From positions 1 to 64,000 of the forward strand of contig JANYJP010000108.1 of NCBI GenBank assembly GCA_025358455.1: 64,000 nt of DNA, written 5' to 3'. Shown here piece by piece: positions 15,752-25,024 of this stretch. The first letter of the stretch is position 1, and the number at the start of each line of letters is the position of its first letter. Under the pieces are notes generated by a model that saw nothing but the letters and a program-made list of their open reading frames with translations, was not told the origin of the DNA and searched no databases. This DNA comes from Bacteroidales bacterium. GTDB lineage: Bacteria; Bacteroidota; Bacteroidia; Bacteroidales; VadinHA17. The translations under genes were made by a program, and so were the position numbers.

Positions 15752-18679
15752 ATGGATATTCTTCATTCCCGTTTGGATACTCTTGGAGATAGCCTTGAAG
15801 GTGAACTCCGGTACGATAGCATAACAAAAACCATCTATTCTACCGATGCTTCGGTATATAAAGAGGAACCGGTAGCTGTTGTCTGGCCGAAAAATATAGC
15901 TGATATCAGAAAAACATTGCTTTTTGCAAAAGAAGTTAAATCAAGTATAACTGTCAGAGCCGGAGGCACATCACTTGCAGGACAGGTTGTGAGTTCAGGT
16001 ATTATTGTTGATATCTCGAGATATCTGAATAAGGTAATCGAGATAAATAAACAGGAGATGTGGGTTAGTGTTGAACCAGGTGTGGTTCTTGATGAACTCA
16101 ATATTAAACTTAAGGAAAGCGGTCTATTCTTTGGGCCTGAAACATCAACATCAAACAGGTGTAACTTAGGCGGGATGGTTGGCAATAATGCATGTGGTTC
16201 ACATTCTATTGTTTATGGATCAACACGCGACCATACCATTGAATTAAAAACAATATTAAGCGATGGCAGCGAAGCAAATTTTGGTCCGGTTGACTCCCTT
16301 ACTTTCGAAGCTAAATGCAAACAGAACAATCTTGAAGGAAATATCTACAGAAATATAAAAAATATCCTGGAAAAAGAAGAGAATAAGAAAAGTATCAAAG
16401 CTGATTATCCCGATAAGAATGTACACAGGAGAAACACCGGTTATGCTCTTGATCTGTTACTTGATTCCAATATTTTTGACAAAAGCTCAAACCGTAAATT
16501 CAACATCTGCAATTTGCTCACAGGATCAGAAGGAACCCTGGCCGTAACAATAGAAATAAAACTTAATCTGGTCCCATTACCTCCTGCAAATAAGGCACTT
16601 GTATGCGTTCATCTCAAAAACAGGAACGATGCTTTCAGGGCCAATCTGATAGCATTAAAATACAAGCCTTCAGCAGTTGAAATGATGGATAACAGGATCC
16701 TTGAACTTACTGAAGATAATGCCAGTCAGAGAAATAACAGGTTTTTTATTGACGGAAAGCCCGGTTCAATATTAATAGTGGAATTTGTAAGAGAAAAACC
16801 TGAGGAAATTGATGAGGTTGCAGATGAATTGATTAAATCATTAAAATCTGCAGGTTATGGCTACTCATTTCCTATTGTAAAAGGAAATGACATTTCAAAA
16901 GTCTGGGATTTGCGAAAAGCAGGACTGGGAGTACTTGCCAATATGAAAGGTGATCCAAAACCAGTAACAGTAATGGAGGATACCGCAATAAATGTTGAAC
17001 TGTTACCAGACTATATGGATGATATAGAAAAAATGCTCGACAAATATGGTAAAAGCGCAGTATTTCATGCCCATATAGGCACGGGGGAACTTCATATAAG
17101 ACCAATACTTGACCTTAAAAAAAAGGAAGATACAGAGCTATTCAGGACACTCGGACTTGAGACAGCCCGTCTGGTAAAAAAATATAACGGATCACTCAGC
17201 GGAGAACATGGCGACGGAAGACTGAGAGGTGAATTTATACCACTTATGCTGGGAGAGAATAATTATAACCTTATTAAACAGGTAAAAGAATGCTGGGATC
17301 CGGAAAGTATTCTTAACCCCGGAAAGATTACCAATACCCCACAGATGAATTCATTTCTGAGGTATATTCCGGGTAACCTTACACGCGAAATTGACACTAT
17401 CTATGATTTTTCCTCAAGTGATGGAGTAATAAGAGCTGCAGAAAGATGCAACGGATCAGGAGATTGCCGTAAATCAGCCATAATCGGAGGAGTTATGTGT
17501 CCAAGTTTTATGGCTACCGGTGATGAAGATAAAACAACCAGGGCCCGTGCCAATGTAATTCGTGAATTTTTGAATAAAGGTGCTGATCCATGGGATCATA
17601 AGGAAATTTATGATGTTCTTGATCTATGCCTTGGGTGTAAAGGATGTAAATCTGAATGTCCATCAAGTGTCGATATTGCAAAGATCAAATCGGAATTTCT
17701 CCAGCACTGGTATGACAGGCATGGAATTCCTTTGAGAACAAGATTAATTGCATATATATCTGTGTTTAATCACCTGGGGTCGTGGGCACCATCAATTTAT
17801 AACTTTTTTCTTAAAAATAAAATCACATCAGGAATATTTAAAAGGGTAATCGGCTTTGCCTCAGCACGATCAATACCCTTAATATATAAGATCACTCTTA
17901 AAAAGTGGATACAAAAAAACCTTCCAGCTATTAATCCTCTTAAACCTAAACGGTCAGTATGTCTTTATATAGATGAATTTACTGATTATAACGATACAGA
18001 GACAGGTATTGCAGTTATAAGGCTGCTTACCTCTTTAAACTATAAAGTGGTTACAAAAGATCACTCTGTAAGTGCCAGAACATTTTTATCAAAAGGCCTT
18101 GTAAGAACTGCACGGAAGACAGTCAGAAATAACATTCAGGCATTATCAGGTATTATCAGCGATGAGTTACCATTAGTTGGGATTGAACCATCTGCAATAC
18201 TTGGTTTCAGGGACGAATATCCCGAGTTAGCGGGCACTGACCTGAAAGATGCTGCAGATAAAATTGCTGCAAACAGTTTTATGGTTGATGAATTCATAGC
18301 AGCAGAGTTCAGATCAGGTAGAATAGACCGCAGCCTGTTCATAGAAGATGAGACAAGAATACTTCTCCATGCACATTGTCAGCAGAAAGCAATAGCTTCA
18401 TCAGCGAGTACTATTGAAATGCTTTCGATTCCTGTAAATTATTCTGTTAAGGAAATAAAGTCAGGTTGTTGCGGAATGGCCGGGTCATTCGGATATGAAC
18501 GGGAACATTTTGAATTATCCAACAAAATAGGTGAGCTGGTATTATTCCCGGAAGTAAGAAACTCCAATGATGATACAATAATTGCTGCTCCGGGTACCAG
18601 TTGCAGGCATCATATTAAAGATGGAACCGGGAGAGTAGCTCTGCACCCTGCCATGATCCTGTACAATGCCCTGAGGTGA
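15752..18679 (+). CDS. FAD-linked oxidase / Fe-S oxidoreductase fusion (GlcD-GlcF type)
   Basis: 975-aa fusion resembling D-lactate or other 2-hydroxyacid dehydrogenases of the YdiJ/Dld-II kind. Residues about 30-210 form the FAD_binding_4 domain (VRAGGTSLAGQ and NLGGMVGNNACGSHS). About 270-540 is the FAD-oxidase C-terminal domain (SGEHGDGRLRGEF, ending in WDPESILNPGKI). An Fe-S part follows, with ERCNGSGDCRK (about 563), CLGCKGCKSECPSS (about 626) and a C-terminal Cys-rich CCG domain ending in SGCCGMAGSFGYE (about 905). The FAD part oxidises the substrate and the clusters pass electrons on. The substrate is uncertain. Divergence from pta fits a link to lactate metabolism, but that is inference. 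Confidence 0.9.
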   Translation: MDILHSRLDTLGDSLEGELRYDSITKTIYSTDASVYKEEPVAVVWPKNIADIRKTLLFAKEVKSSITVRAGGTSLAGQVVSSGIIVDISRYLNKVIEINKQEMWVSVEPGVVLDELNIKLKESGLFFGPETSTSNRCNLGGMVGNNACGSHSIVYGSTRDHTIELKTILSDGSEANFGPVDSLTFEAKCKQNNLEGNIYRNIKNILEKEENKKSIKADYPDKNVHRRNTGYALDLLLDSNIFDKSSNRKFNICNLLTGSEGTLAVTIEIKLNLVPLPPANKALVCVHLKNRNDAFRANLIALKYKPSAVEMMDNRILELTEDNASQRNNRFFIDGKPGSILIVEFVREKPEEIDEVADELIKSLKSAGYGYSFPIVKGNDISKVWDLRKAGLGVLANMKGDPKPVTVMEDTAINVELLPDYMDDIEKMLDKYGKSAVFHAHIGTGELHIRPILDLKKKEDTELFRTLGLETARLVKKYNGSLSGEHGDGRLRGEFIPLMLGENNYNLIKQVKECWDPESILNPGKITNTPQMNSFLRYIPGNLTREIDTIYDFSSSDGVIRAAERCNGSGDCRKSAIIGGVMCPSFMATGDEDKTTRARANVIREFLNKGADPWDHKEIYDVLDLCLGCKGCKSECPSSVDIAKIKSEFLQHWYDRHGIPLRTRLIAYISVFNHLGSWAPSIYNFFLKNKITSGIFKRVIGFASARSIPLIYKITLKKWIQKNLPAINPLKPKRSVCLYIDEFTDYNDTETGIAVIRLLTSLNYKVVTKDHSVSARTFLSKGLVRTARKTVRNNIQALSGIISDELPLVGIEPSAILGFRDEYPELAGTDLKDAADKIAANSFMVDEFIAAEFRSGRIDRSLFIEDETRILLHAHCQQKAIASSASTIEMLSIPVNYSVKEIKSGCCGMAGSFGYEREHFELSNKIGELVLFPEVRNSNDDTIIAAPGTSCRHHIKDGTGRVALHPAMILYNALR

Positions 18680-18713
18680 TGACGGGGAGACTGAGAGACG
18701 GGGTGACGGGGTG
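18678..18713 (+). repeat. GAGAC/GACGGGG low-complexity tract
   Basis: Short degenerate repeats of GACGGGG and GAGACTGAG follow the stop codon directly, between two convergent genes. The tract resembles those at 5451-5482 and 28973-29005. It does not form a convincing terminator. Confidence 0.6.
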
Positions 18714-18740
18714 ATATCTTTAAATACTTAGAGTTTACTG

Positions 18741-19511
18741 CTAAAAGCTTATTGTAAAATTATCAGCATCGCTGAAAACGGGGAACTTTTTCCTGAAGTC
18801 AGACAATTCAGAAATTGACAGGTCAGCTGAAATGATACACTCCTCTTTAGTTTTACCCGATGAAATAATCTCTCCCCTGGGGCCAATAATTAATGAGTCG
18901 CCATTATATTTAAGTCCTTCACCATCTGTTCCTATTATATTTGATCCGGCCACATAACATTGATTTTCAATTGCCCTGGCCTTAAGCAGAGTATCCCATA
19001 CCTCACTCCTGCTTTCCGGCCAATTAGCAGAATAAATTGCCAGATCATAGTCATTTCTGTTCCTGCTCCACACCGGAAACCGGAGATCGTAACAGATAAA
19101 TGGACTAATTCTTACATCTCTGAATGTAAATACCATTCTTGATTTCCCTGCTGAGAAAAATTTGTCTTCTTTACCCAGACTGAACAGGTGCCGTTTATCA
19201 TAACACCAGAAATCACTTTCGGGTGATACAAATACCCAGCGGTTAAAGAATTTGCCACTTTCCCTGACCATATAACTACCGCATACGCCAAAGTTACCTT
19301 TCCGGGAAGCTACCTTCATCCAGATGAAAGTATCTGAATCGGGGGGCTCGCTTAATCTGGCTGGATCCATTGAGAACCCTGTATTAAACATCTCAGGCAA
19401 AATGATAAGGTCAGTTTTATTATGTAGTGGGGAAATCAAAAGGTCAAGCTTTTTGAAATTGGCCGGTTTGTTTTCCCAGGCTATGTCGGATTGAATTATC
19501 GATATTTTCAT
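18741..19511 (-). CDS. Nitrilase-superfamily amidohydrolase (omega-amidase-like)
   Basis: 256-aa carbon-nitrogen hydrolase. The Glu-Lys-Cys triad is visible: Glu in ILPEMFNTGFS, Lys in YDKRHLFS and Cys in PFICYDLRFPVW. The pattern and length match YafV/omega-amidase proteins that remove the amide from alpha-ketoglutaramate in metabolite repair. It is a single gene, convergent with the oxidoreductase and followed upstream by the unrelated anchored protein. Another small-amide substrate is possible. Confidence 0.88.
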   Translation of the reverse strand: MKISIIQSDIAWENKPANFKKLDLLISPLHNKTDLIILPEMFNTGFSMDPARLSEPPDSDTFIWMKVASRKGNFGVCGSYMVRESGKFFNRWVFVSPESDFWCYDKRHLFSLGKEDKFFSAGKSRMVFTFRDVRISPFICYDLRFPVWSRNRNDYDLAIYSANWPESRSEVWDTLLKARAIENQCYVAGSNIIGTDGEGLKYNGDSLIIGPRGEIISSGKTKEECIISADLSISELSDFRKKFPVFSDADNFTISF

Positions 19512-19546
19512 TTTCGTTCCATATTAGTCATCTTCTAATAACAAAT

Positions 19547-19572
19547 AAGGACATGCAATGGGGCATGTCCTT
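19547..19572. terminator. Hairpin downstream of the 384-aa protein gene
   Basis: AAGGACATGC (19547-19556) pairs with GCATGTCCTT (19563-19572) around a 6-nt loop. It lies directly downstream of the minus-strand gene ending at 19597. The T-run is weak on that strand (TTATTTGTTATT). The stem sequence resembles the rnpB-side terminator at 25751-25772. Confidence 0.55.
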
Positions 19573-19596
19573 AAAATATTTCAAACATTAAGCTGG

Positions 19597-20751
19597 CTAT
19601 TTTTTAGCCATTGAGTTATAGTAGTTGGTAAATATGCTATTGATCAGCGGTCTGTAATAAAGCCAGAAAAATCTCCTTGTATCCTCAGGCTTATCTGAAT
19701 AAAGAATTCCTTTTATTTTTTCCACTCCTTTAAATCTTGATGCCCATATAGGGACATCCCCGGTAGCAAAGTCGCCTGAAAAATAGTAAACACTTTGAGT
19801 TGCTGATTCCTTAACAACTGCAGGGAACTCGCTTAAAAGTCCATTAGCAGCTAACAAAGTATCGCCAGGAGCTGTGGTTTCAAATTTGAATTTCGAAATA
19901 ACAAGATTCTGAAGAGGGTCAATAATATCGAACCATTGGTCAAATGCAACTGATGCTGACACTCCATATTTTGCGGCGTTTGCTTCATCAGTAATAATAT
20001 GCGGTATTGGATTCTTCAGATGAGTTCCCTCTTCGAGCACAATTATGTCTTTCTCTTTAAGTAAAACAATACCCGCCTTAGTAAAGTTCCATGGCTTTTT
20101 ATATTCCTTTCTAAACATTGTTGTTACCCATATCGGGAAGTCAGGTCCGGTTGTATCAAGTGTGGTAAAATATCTTCCGGTCCAACCAGTAAATGTTATC
20201 CCGAGTTTTTCCTGGGTTCTTACAGATTCAAATTGTGCTGTTGGATAATCGAATGCATTAAATTCCAGAATAATGAGTTTATTTCTGTCTTTCATCTCTT
20301 TGATTAACAGGAAGTCATTATTATTAAGTCCTCCATAAAGTTTTCTTGATTTACGGCTTTTGTTTATCCCCCGGTACCAGTCGTTGAAAAATACTCCGTA
20401 AGTATCTGCAAAATAAACTGCATCATTTTTTTCAGCAAGATTTATAAGATCAGTCAGACGATAATCATTCCTGTCCCATTTATGTTCACGCAATGGCCGC
20501 TGAGGAAAAAAACCAAAATAATCTTTTCTGTAAGAATAGCTTGTCTTTTTTTCCTTTTTTACAATTCGTTCATTATCAAGTATCCAGGTAAAAGATTTGT
20601 GATGTTCACGTTCCAGGGTCGGCACGGTCTTATCAACTATTATAATATCCATTGGCTTTTTAGCCTGAAAAGTCCATCGGATCAGGTTAATGACCGGCAG
20701 GGCAATAATAACCGCCACAATGATGACAACAATAAGCAGAGTTTTTTTCAT
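19597..20751 (-). CDS. Membrane-anchored protein of unknown function
   Basis: 384 aa that I do not recognise. The N-terminus is a hydrophobic anchor (residues 4-26) followed directly by a lysine-containing exit, so most of the protein should be outside the cytoplasmic membrane. The rest is soluble with several strongly patterned stretches, such as NDAVYFADTYGVFFNDWYRG, ITFTGWTGRYFTTLDT and VYYFSGDFATGDVPIW. There is no lipobox and no catalytic motif I can name. It may act on the envelope, but nothing in the neighbouring nitrilase or ggt genes proves this. The long single-frame coding region with ordinary codon use supports a real gene. Confidence 0.75.
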   Translation of the reverse strand: MKKTLLIVVIIVAVIIALPVINLIRWTFQAKKPMDIIIVDKTVPTLEREHHKSFTWILDNERIVKKEKKTSYSYRKDYFGFFPQRPLREHKWDRNDYRLTDLINLAEKNDAVYFADTYGVFFNDWYRGINKSRKSRKLYGGLNNNDFLLIKEMKDRNKLIILEFNAFDYPTAQFESVRTQEKLGITFTGWTGRYFTTLDTTGPDFPIWVTTMFRKEYKKPWNFTKAGIVLLKEKDIIVLEEGTHLKNPIPHIITDEANAAKYGVSASVAFDQWFDIIDPLQNLVISKFKFETTAPGDTLLAANGLLSEFPAVVKESATQSVYYFSGDFATGDVPIWASRFKGVEKIKGILYSDKPEDTRRFFWLYYRPLINSIFTNYYNSMAKK

Positions 20752-20902
20752 AACTGGATAAATCTGAATGGATTCAAATACAATAACAAGAATCTGATTA
20801 TAAGCAAAAAGTCAATTCCAATTGTTAAAAGTATTAATTTATTTCTTCAAAGGAAAATAAATTTGAGGCAATTTAGTAAAAATTATTGAACCGCAAAAAC
20901 TG

Positions 20903-22609
20903 TTAGTAACCGCAGGATGAATTATTTCCTCTTTCGTCTGATCCTCCTGCTTTCCTCCCATCAGGAAGTATCATTATTGAGTTGATACTGCCTATGGAGG
21001 AACGTTCCTTTAATATATGACCCAGTACCCGAAGCTTATCAGCAGTAAGGCTGTCAAAAGCAGTCTTCTCGTAACTGATCCAATCAGGTAACCACTGGTG
21101 ATGGAATCTTCCTGCATCTACTGCATCCTGAATATTCATTCCATAATCTATAACGTTTACAATTACCTGAAATACAGTAGTCGGTATGGTTGATCCTCCG
21201 GGAGATCCGACAACCAAAAATAGTTTTCCTTCTTTTTCAACAATTGTCGGAGTCATTGAACTCAGAATTTTTTTACCTGGACTTATCGAATTGATTTCAC
21301 CTCCAATCAGTCCGTACATATTAGGAAACCCTGGTTTTATCGAAAAATCGTCCATTTGATTGTTAAGCAGGAAACCGGCGCTGTCAACAACAATACTGGT
21401 CCCAAATGTTCCGTTTAAGGTTGTTGTTGCTGACACAGCATTTCCACTGGCATCTACCACAGAATAATGAGTTGTTTCTTCACCTGAAAATGGCTCCGGC
21501 AATCCAGGGTGAATCTGAAGTGAGGATGAAGCTCTTGTTTCACTGAAAGTACTCATTCTGCCAATGAGGTATTTTGTATTGATCAGTTTATTTGGCAGAA
21601 TTTTCATAAATTCAGGATCGCCAAGATACTCTGAACGGTCTGCAAATGCTCTCCTCTCCGCCTCTGCCATCAGATGAACTGACCTCAATGAATGATATCC
21701 CCATTCTTTTATCGGATAAGGCTCAACCATTCCCAGAAGCTGTATCAGTATTATCCCACCGCTGGACGGAGGAGGAACTGTGATTATTTTAAAGCCTCTG
21801 TAGTTTGCTGTTACAGGTTCCCTTGATACTGATTTATATTCTGTTAGATCCCTGTCAGAAATGATCCCATTGCCTCTTCTCATCTCTTTTATTATAAGAC
21901 GGGCCGTTTTTCCTGAGTAGAACCCATCCCTTCCATTATCCCTGATTCTGATAAGCGTTTCTGCCAGAGCCTTTTGAATCAGAATATCTCCCTCTTTCCA
22001 GGCGGAATCCTTAACAAATACCGGTCTGGAATTATTTCTGTCGATGAAAAAGGTCCTGTTTGAATTAAGATCTTCTGCCTGTCTCTTTGTAACAGGAAAT
22101 CCGTTTTCGGCCAGATTAATTGCAGGTTGAATTACATCCCTGAAAGGTAGTTTACCGTATTTCGAATGGGCATAAATCATACCATCTACTGTGCCAGGAA
22201 CTCCGCTGGCCAGATGAGTCTCAGTACTTAATCCTTCAGTTACATTACCGGATTTGTCAAGGTACATATCTCTTGATGCCATTACAGGTGCCTTTTCCCT
22301 GTAATCAATCACATCGGATTTTCCATCGCTTGTCCTGATTACCATAAAACCGCCGCCTCCGATATTACCGGCTTCGGGGTAGCATACACATAATGCAAAC
22401 TCGGTCGCAACGGCTGCATCTATCGCGTTACCCCCCGTCTGCAGAATCATGGTCCCGATACCTGAACTCTGCACATGAGCTGAAACAACCATTCCATTTT
22501 CAGCCACACTGCCTGAACCTTCAATGATTCCAACATTTTTTTTTGCGGGTACAGACGAACAACCTGAAATAATTATTAATACCAGAAATGCCAATATCGA
22601 TTTGTTCAT
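20903..22609 (-). CDS. ggt: Gamma-glutamyltransferase, lipoprotein
   Basis: 568-aa Ntn-hydrolase cleaving gamma-glutamyl bonds of glutathione and related peptides. A lipoprotein signal ends in ISGC (Cys16). The precursor is processed before the nucleophilic Thr in EETTHYSVVDASGNAVSAT, the start of the small subunit. The large subunit carries ATEFALCVCYPEAGNIGGGG and VIDYREKAP, and GSPGGSTIPTTVFQV occurs near the C-terminus. It is divergent from rarA. Periplasmic location fits peptide or glutathione salvage. Confidence 0.94.
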   Translation of the reverse strand: MNKSILAFLVLIIISGCSSVPAKKNVGIIEGSGSVAENGMVVSAHVQSSGIGTMILQTGGNAIDAAVATEFALCVCYPEAGNIGGGGFMVIRTSDGKSDVIDYREKAPVMASRDMYLDKSGNVTEGLSTETHLASGVPGTVDGMIYAHSKYGKLPFRDVIQPAINLAENGFPVTKRQAEDLNSNRTFFIDRNNSRPVFVKDSAWKEGDILIQKALAETLIRIRDNGRDGFYSGKTARLIIKEMRRGNGIISDRDLTEYKSVSREPVTANYRGFKIITVPPPSSGGIILIQLLGMVEPYPIKEWGYHSLRSVHLMAEAERRAFADRSEYLGDPEFMKILPNKLINTKYLIGRMSTFSETRASSSLQIHPGLPEPFSGEETTHYSVVDASGNAVSATTTLNGTFGTSIVVDSAGFLLNNQMDDFSIKPGFPNMYGLIGGEINSISPGKKILSSMTPTIVEKEGKLFLVVGSPGGSTIPTTVFQVIVNVIDYGMNIQDAVDAGRFHHQWLPDWISYEKTAFDSLTADKLRVLGHILKERSSIGSINSIMILPDGRKAGGSDERGNNSSCGY

Positions 22610-22705
22610 ACAAGGTATTTGGTTACTTTTTACAATAATAACTATAAAGTCATTATTAAGGTTGCATCTTTAAATAATATCTGTAAGAACAAAAATTGTT
22701 TTTAT

Positions 22706-22713
22706 TACTTTTG
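22706..22713 (+). promoter_or_regulatory. Candidate promoter for rarA
   Basis: TACTTTTG matches TAnnTTTG and lies 17 nt before the ATG at 22730. No good -33 element is visible at the usual distance. Its position supports the downstream start codon over the in-frame ATG at 22619. Confidence 0.45.
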
Positions 22714-22729
22714 CACAAACATTTTCATA

Positions 22730-24028
22730 ATGCTGCCAAATCAACCGCTTGCTGAAAGACTAAGGCCAAAAGAACTCAGTGATTTCCGCGGGCAGGAACA
22801 TCTTGTTGGTAAGAATGCTGTATTAAGAAAAGTCATTGAATCGGGAAACATACCATCGTTTATATTATGGGGACCTCCCGGTGTTGGAAAAACCACTCTT
22901 GCCGGCATTATAGCCAATACACTCAAGCGGCCGTTCTTTTCGCTTAGTGCAGTGCATTCAGGAGTAAAGGATGTGAGAGAGACAATTGAAAAAGCAAAGA
23001 AACAGCAATTTTTTAACCAGCCGAATCCCATTCTTTTCATTGATGAGATCCACCGTTTCAATAAATCGCAACAGGATTCCCTGTTAAGCGCAGTTGAACA
23101 GGGAATCATTACTCTTATAGGGGCAACTACCGAGAATCCTTCATTTGAAGTTATTTCTCCGCTCCTTTCACGATGCCAGGTTTATATTTTGAAACCTTTA
23201 GAGGATGAAGAACTGAAACTGTTAGTAAATAAAGCTTTGAAAAAAGACAGTTATCTTGCAGCATACAACATCGAAATTGAAGAATATGAAGCTCTTATAC
23301 GTGTTTCAGGAGGCGATGCAAGGAAACTATACAATGCGCTTGAGCTTGTTGTTAGTTCAGAAAGTGATGAAGCATCATCTGAAAAAATAACTATCAATAA
23401 TGAAAAAGTTTTAAGGCATGTGCAGAAGAATCTTGCAATGTATGATAAGAATGGCGAACAGCATTACGATATAATATCCGCTTTTATTAAATCACTTAGA
23501 GGAAGTGATCCAAATGCAGCAGTATACTGGCTGGCACGTATGGTTGAGGGTGGAGAGGATCCGAAATTCATAGCCAGAAGAATGCTTATACTTGCAGCAG
23601 AAGATATCGGACTTGCAAATCCAAACGCATTGCTTCTGGCTCAGGCTTGTTTTGAAGCAGTCAATGTAATTGGCTGGCCTGAATCAAGAATAATACTGTC
23701 GGAAGCGGCAGTATATCTGGCTACCTCTCCAAAAAGCAATTCATCATACATGGCTATTGAGACTGCAATTGCAACTGTAAGAGCTGAAGGCGACCTGCCG
23801 GTACCTTTGCATATTAGAAATGCACCTACCAAACTCATGAAGAATCTGGGTTATGGAAAGGAATATAAGTATGCTCACAGCTATTCAGGAAATTTTGTTC
23901 CTGACAATTTTCTGCCTGAGGAGATAAAGGGAACAGTCTTTTATGACCCCGGAGTTAATTCAAAGGAAGAAGAGATCCGCAAAAGGCTTTCGATAATGTG
24001 GAAAGATATTTATAAGTACAATAAATAA
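22730..24028 (+). CDS. rarA: Replication-associated recombination ATPase RarA/MgsA
   Basis: 432-aa AAA+ clamp-loader-like ATPase acting at stalled replication forks. The start at 22730 (MLPNQPLAERLRP) is chosen because the family begins there and a promoter element lies just upstream. The 37-residue extension to 22619 is low-complexity. Walker A is GPPGVGKT (48-55) and Walker B is LFIDEIHRF. Sensor-1 (GATTENPSF) and the C-terminal MgsA domain (GSDPNAAVYWLARM and NAPTKLMKNLGYG) are intact. The gene is single and divergent from ggt. Confidence 0.95.
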   Translation: MLPNQPLAERLRPKELSDFRGQEHLVGKNAVLRKVIESGNIPSFILWGPPGVGKTTLAGIIANTLKRPFFSLSAVHSGVKDVRETIEKAKKQQFFNQPNPILFIDEIHRFNKSQQDSLLSAVEQGIITLIGATTENPSFEVISPLLSRCQVYILKPLEDEELKLLVNKALKKDSYLAAYNIEIEEYEALIRVSGGDARKLYNALELVVSSESDEASSEKITINNEKVLRHVQKNLAMYDKNGEQHYDIISAFIKSLRGSDPNAAVYWLARMVEGGEDPKFIARRMLILAAEDIGLANPNALLLAQACFEAVNVIGWPESRIILSEAAVYLATSPKSNSSYMAIETAIATVRAEGDLPVPLHIRNAPTKLMKNLGYGKEYKYAHSYSGNFVPDNFLPEEIKGTVFYDPGVNSKEEEIRKRLSIMWKDIYKYNK

Positions 24029-24079
24029 AACCGCTGAGTCTCTCTGTGAATGTTCTTGTTTTCCATTTTCCCACAGTTA

Positions 24080-24091
24080 CGATAGCTATCG
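24080..24091. repeat. Perfect 12-bp palindrome CGATAGCTATCG
   Basis: The site lies in the 149-nt spacer between rarA and kdsA. No second copy was noticed in the window. It could be a short dispersed palindrome of this genome or a protein-binding site. Confidence 0.4.
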
Positions 24092-24162
24092 GAAGCGCAG
24101 AATTACCAGCTCAAAACTCACAGAGAAAAATATCCCGTTATTCTTTTTGTAAATTATTTTTT

Positions 24163-24170
24163 TAACTTTG
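24163..24170 (+). promoter_or_regulatory. Candidate promoter for kdsA
   Basis: TAACTTTG matches TAnnTTTG. It ends only 7 nt before the kdsA ATG, so the transcript would have almost no leader. A TTTG at 24146-24149 is closer (13 nt) than the usual -33 spacing. Confidence 0.4.
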
Positions 24171-24177
24171 TTATAAT

Positions 24178-25005
24178 ATGTCAAAAGCTGTAATAAATAT
24201 TCCCGGTATTAAATTTAATGAATCCGGCAACTTCTTTCTTATTGCAGGTCCCTGCGTTGTGGAAAGTGAGGAGATAGTATTTGAAACAGCTGAACATCTT
24301 AAGATATTATCTGAAAAATACCAGATACCATTTATATATAAATCATCATATAGAAAAGCGAACAGATCCAAAGGTGATTCATTTTCAGGGATCGGAGATA
24401 TTAAGGCGCTTAAGATGCTTGCTGAAGTGAGAAAGAGGTATTCTATTCCTGTATTAACCGATATACATAATCCTGATGAAGCTCAGATGGCCGCGGAGTA
24501 TGTGGATATTCTTCAGATACCGGCATTTTTATGCAGACAGACTGACCTCCTTGCAGCCGCGGCGAAAACAGGTAAATGGGTGAATATTAAGAAAGGGCAA
24601 TTTCTTTCCGGTGCATCCATGAAGTTTGCTGTTGATAAGGTTATAGAATCAGGGAATAACCAGATAATGCTCACTGACAGAGGTAATATGTTTGGTTACC
24701 AGGACATTGTTGTTGATTTCAGGAATATTCCGGAGATGCAGAAAATTGGCGTTCCGGTAATCATGGATATCACACACTCGCTTCAACAGCCTAATCAGGA
24801 AGCAGGTGTTTCTGGCGGGAGACCCGATATGATAGAGACAATTGGCAAAGCAGCAATCAGCGTGGGCGCTGACGGCATTTTCATTGAAACTCATCCTAAC
24901 CCTGCAATAGCCAAATCTGATGGCGCGAATATGCTGATTCTATCGGGCATGGATAAACTTCTGAACAGACTTGTTGCATTAAGAAAAACTATTAATTCCT
25001 TTTAA
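24178..25005 (+). CDS. kdsA: 3-deoxy-8-phosphooctulonate (KDO-8-P) synthase
   Basis: 275-aa enzyme condensing phosphoenolpyruvate and arabinose-5-phosphate to KDO-8-P for lipopolysaccharide. Motifs include AGPCVVESEE, KSSYRKANRSKGDSFSG (substrate loop), FLCRQTDLLAAAA, the KKGQFLSG region and DITHSLQQPN. Length and motifs match the family closely. The motif order lets KdsA be distinguished from DAHP synthases. It is followed 19 nt later by the LolA-like secreted protein and may be co-transcribed with it, ending at the terminator at 25751. Confidence 0.96.
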   Translation: MSKAVINIPGIKFNESGNFFLIAGPCVVESEEIVFETAEHLKILSEKYQIPFIYKSSYRKANRSKGDSFSGIGDIKALKMLAEVRKRYSIPVLTDIHNPDEAQMAAEYVDILQIPAFLCRQTDLLAAAAKTGKWVNIKKGQFLSGASMKFAVDKVIESGNNQIMLTDRGNMFGYQDIVVDFRNIPEMQKIGVPVIMDITHSLQQPNQEAGVSGGRPDMIETIGKAAISVGADGIFIETHPNPAIAKSDGANMLILSGMDKLLNRLVALRKTINSF

Positions 25006-25024
25006 TTAATTTAAAACCAGTATC

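Noticed and set aside
22619-22729. N-terminal extension of rarA by 37 residues
   Set aside because: The extension is low-complexity, the family starts at MLPNQPLAERLRP, and the -7 element at 22706-22713 lies inside it.
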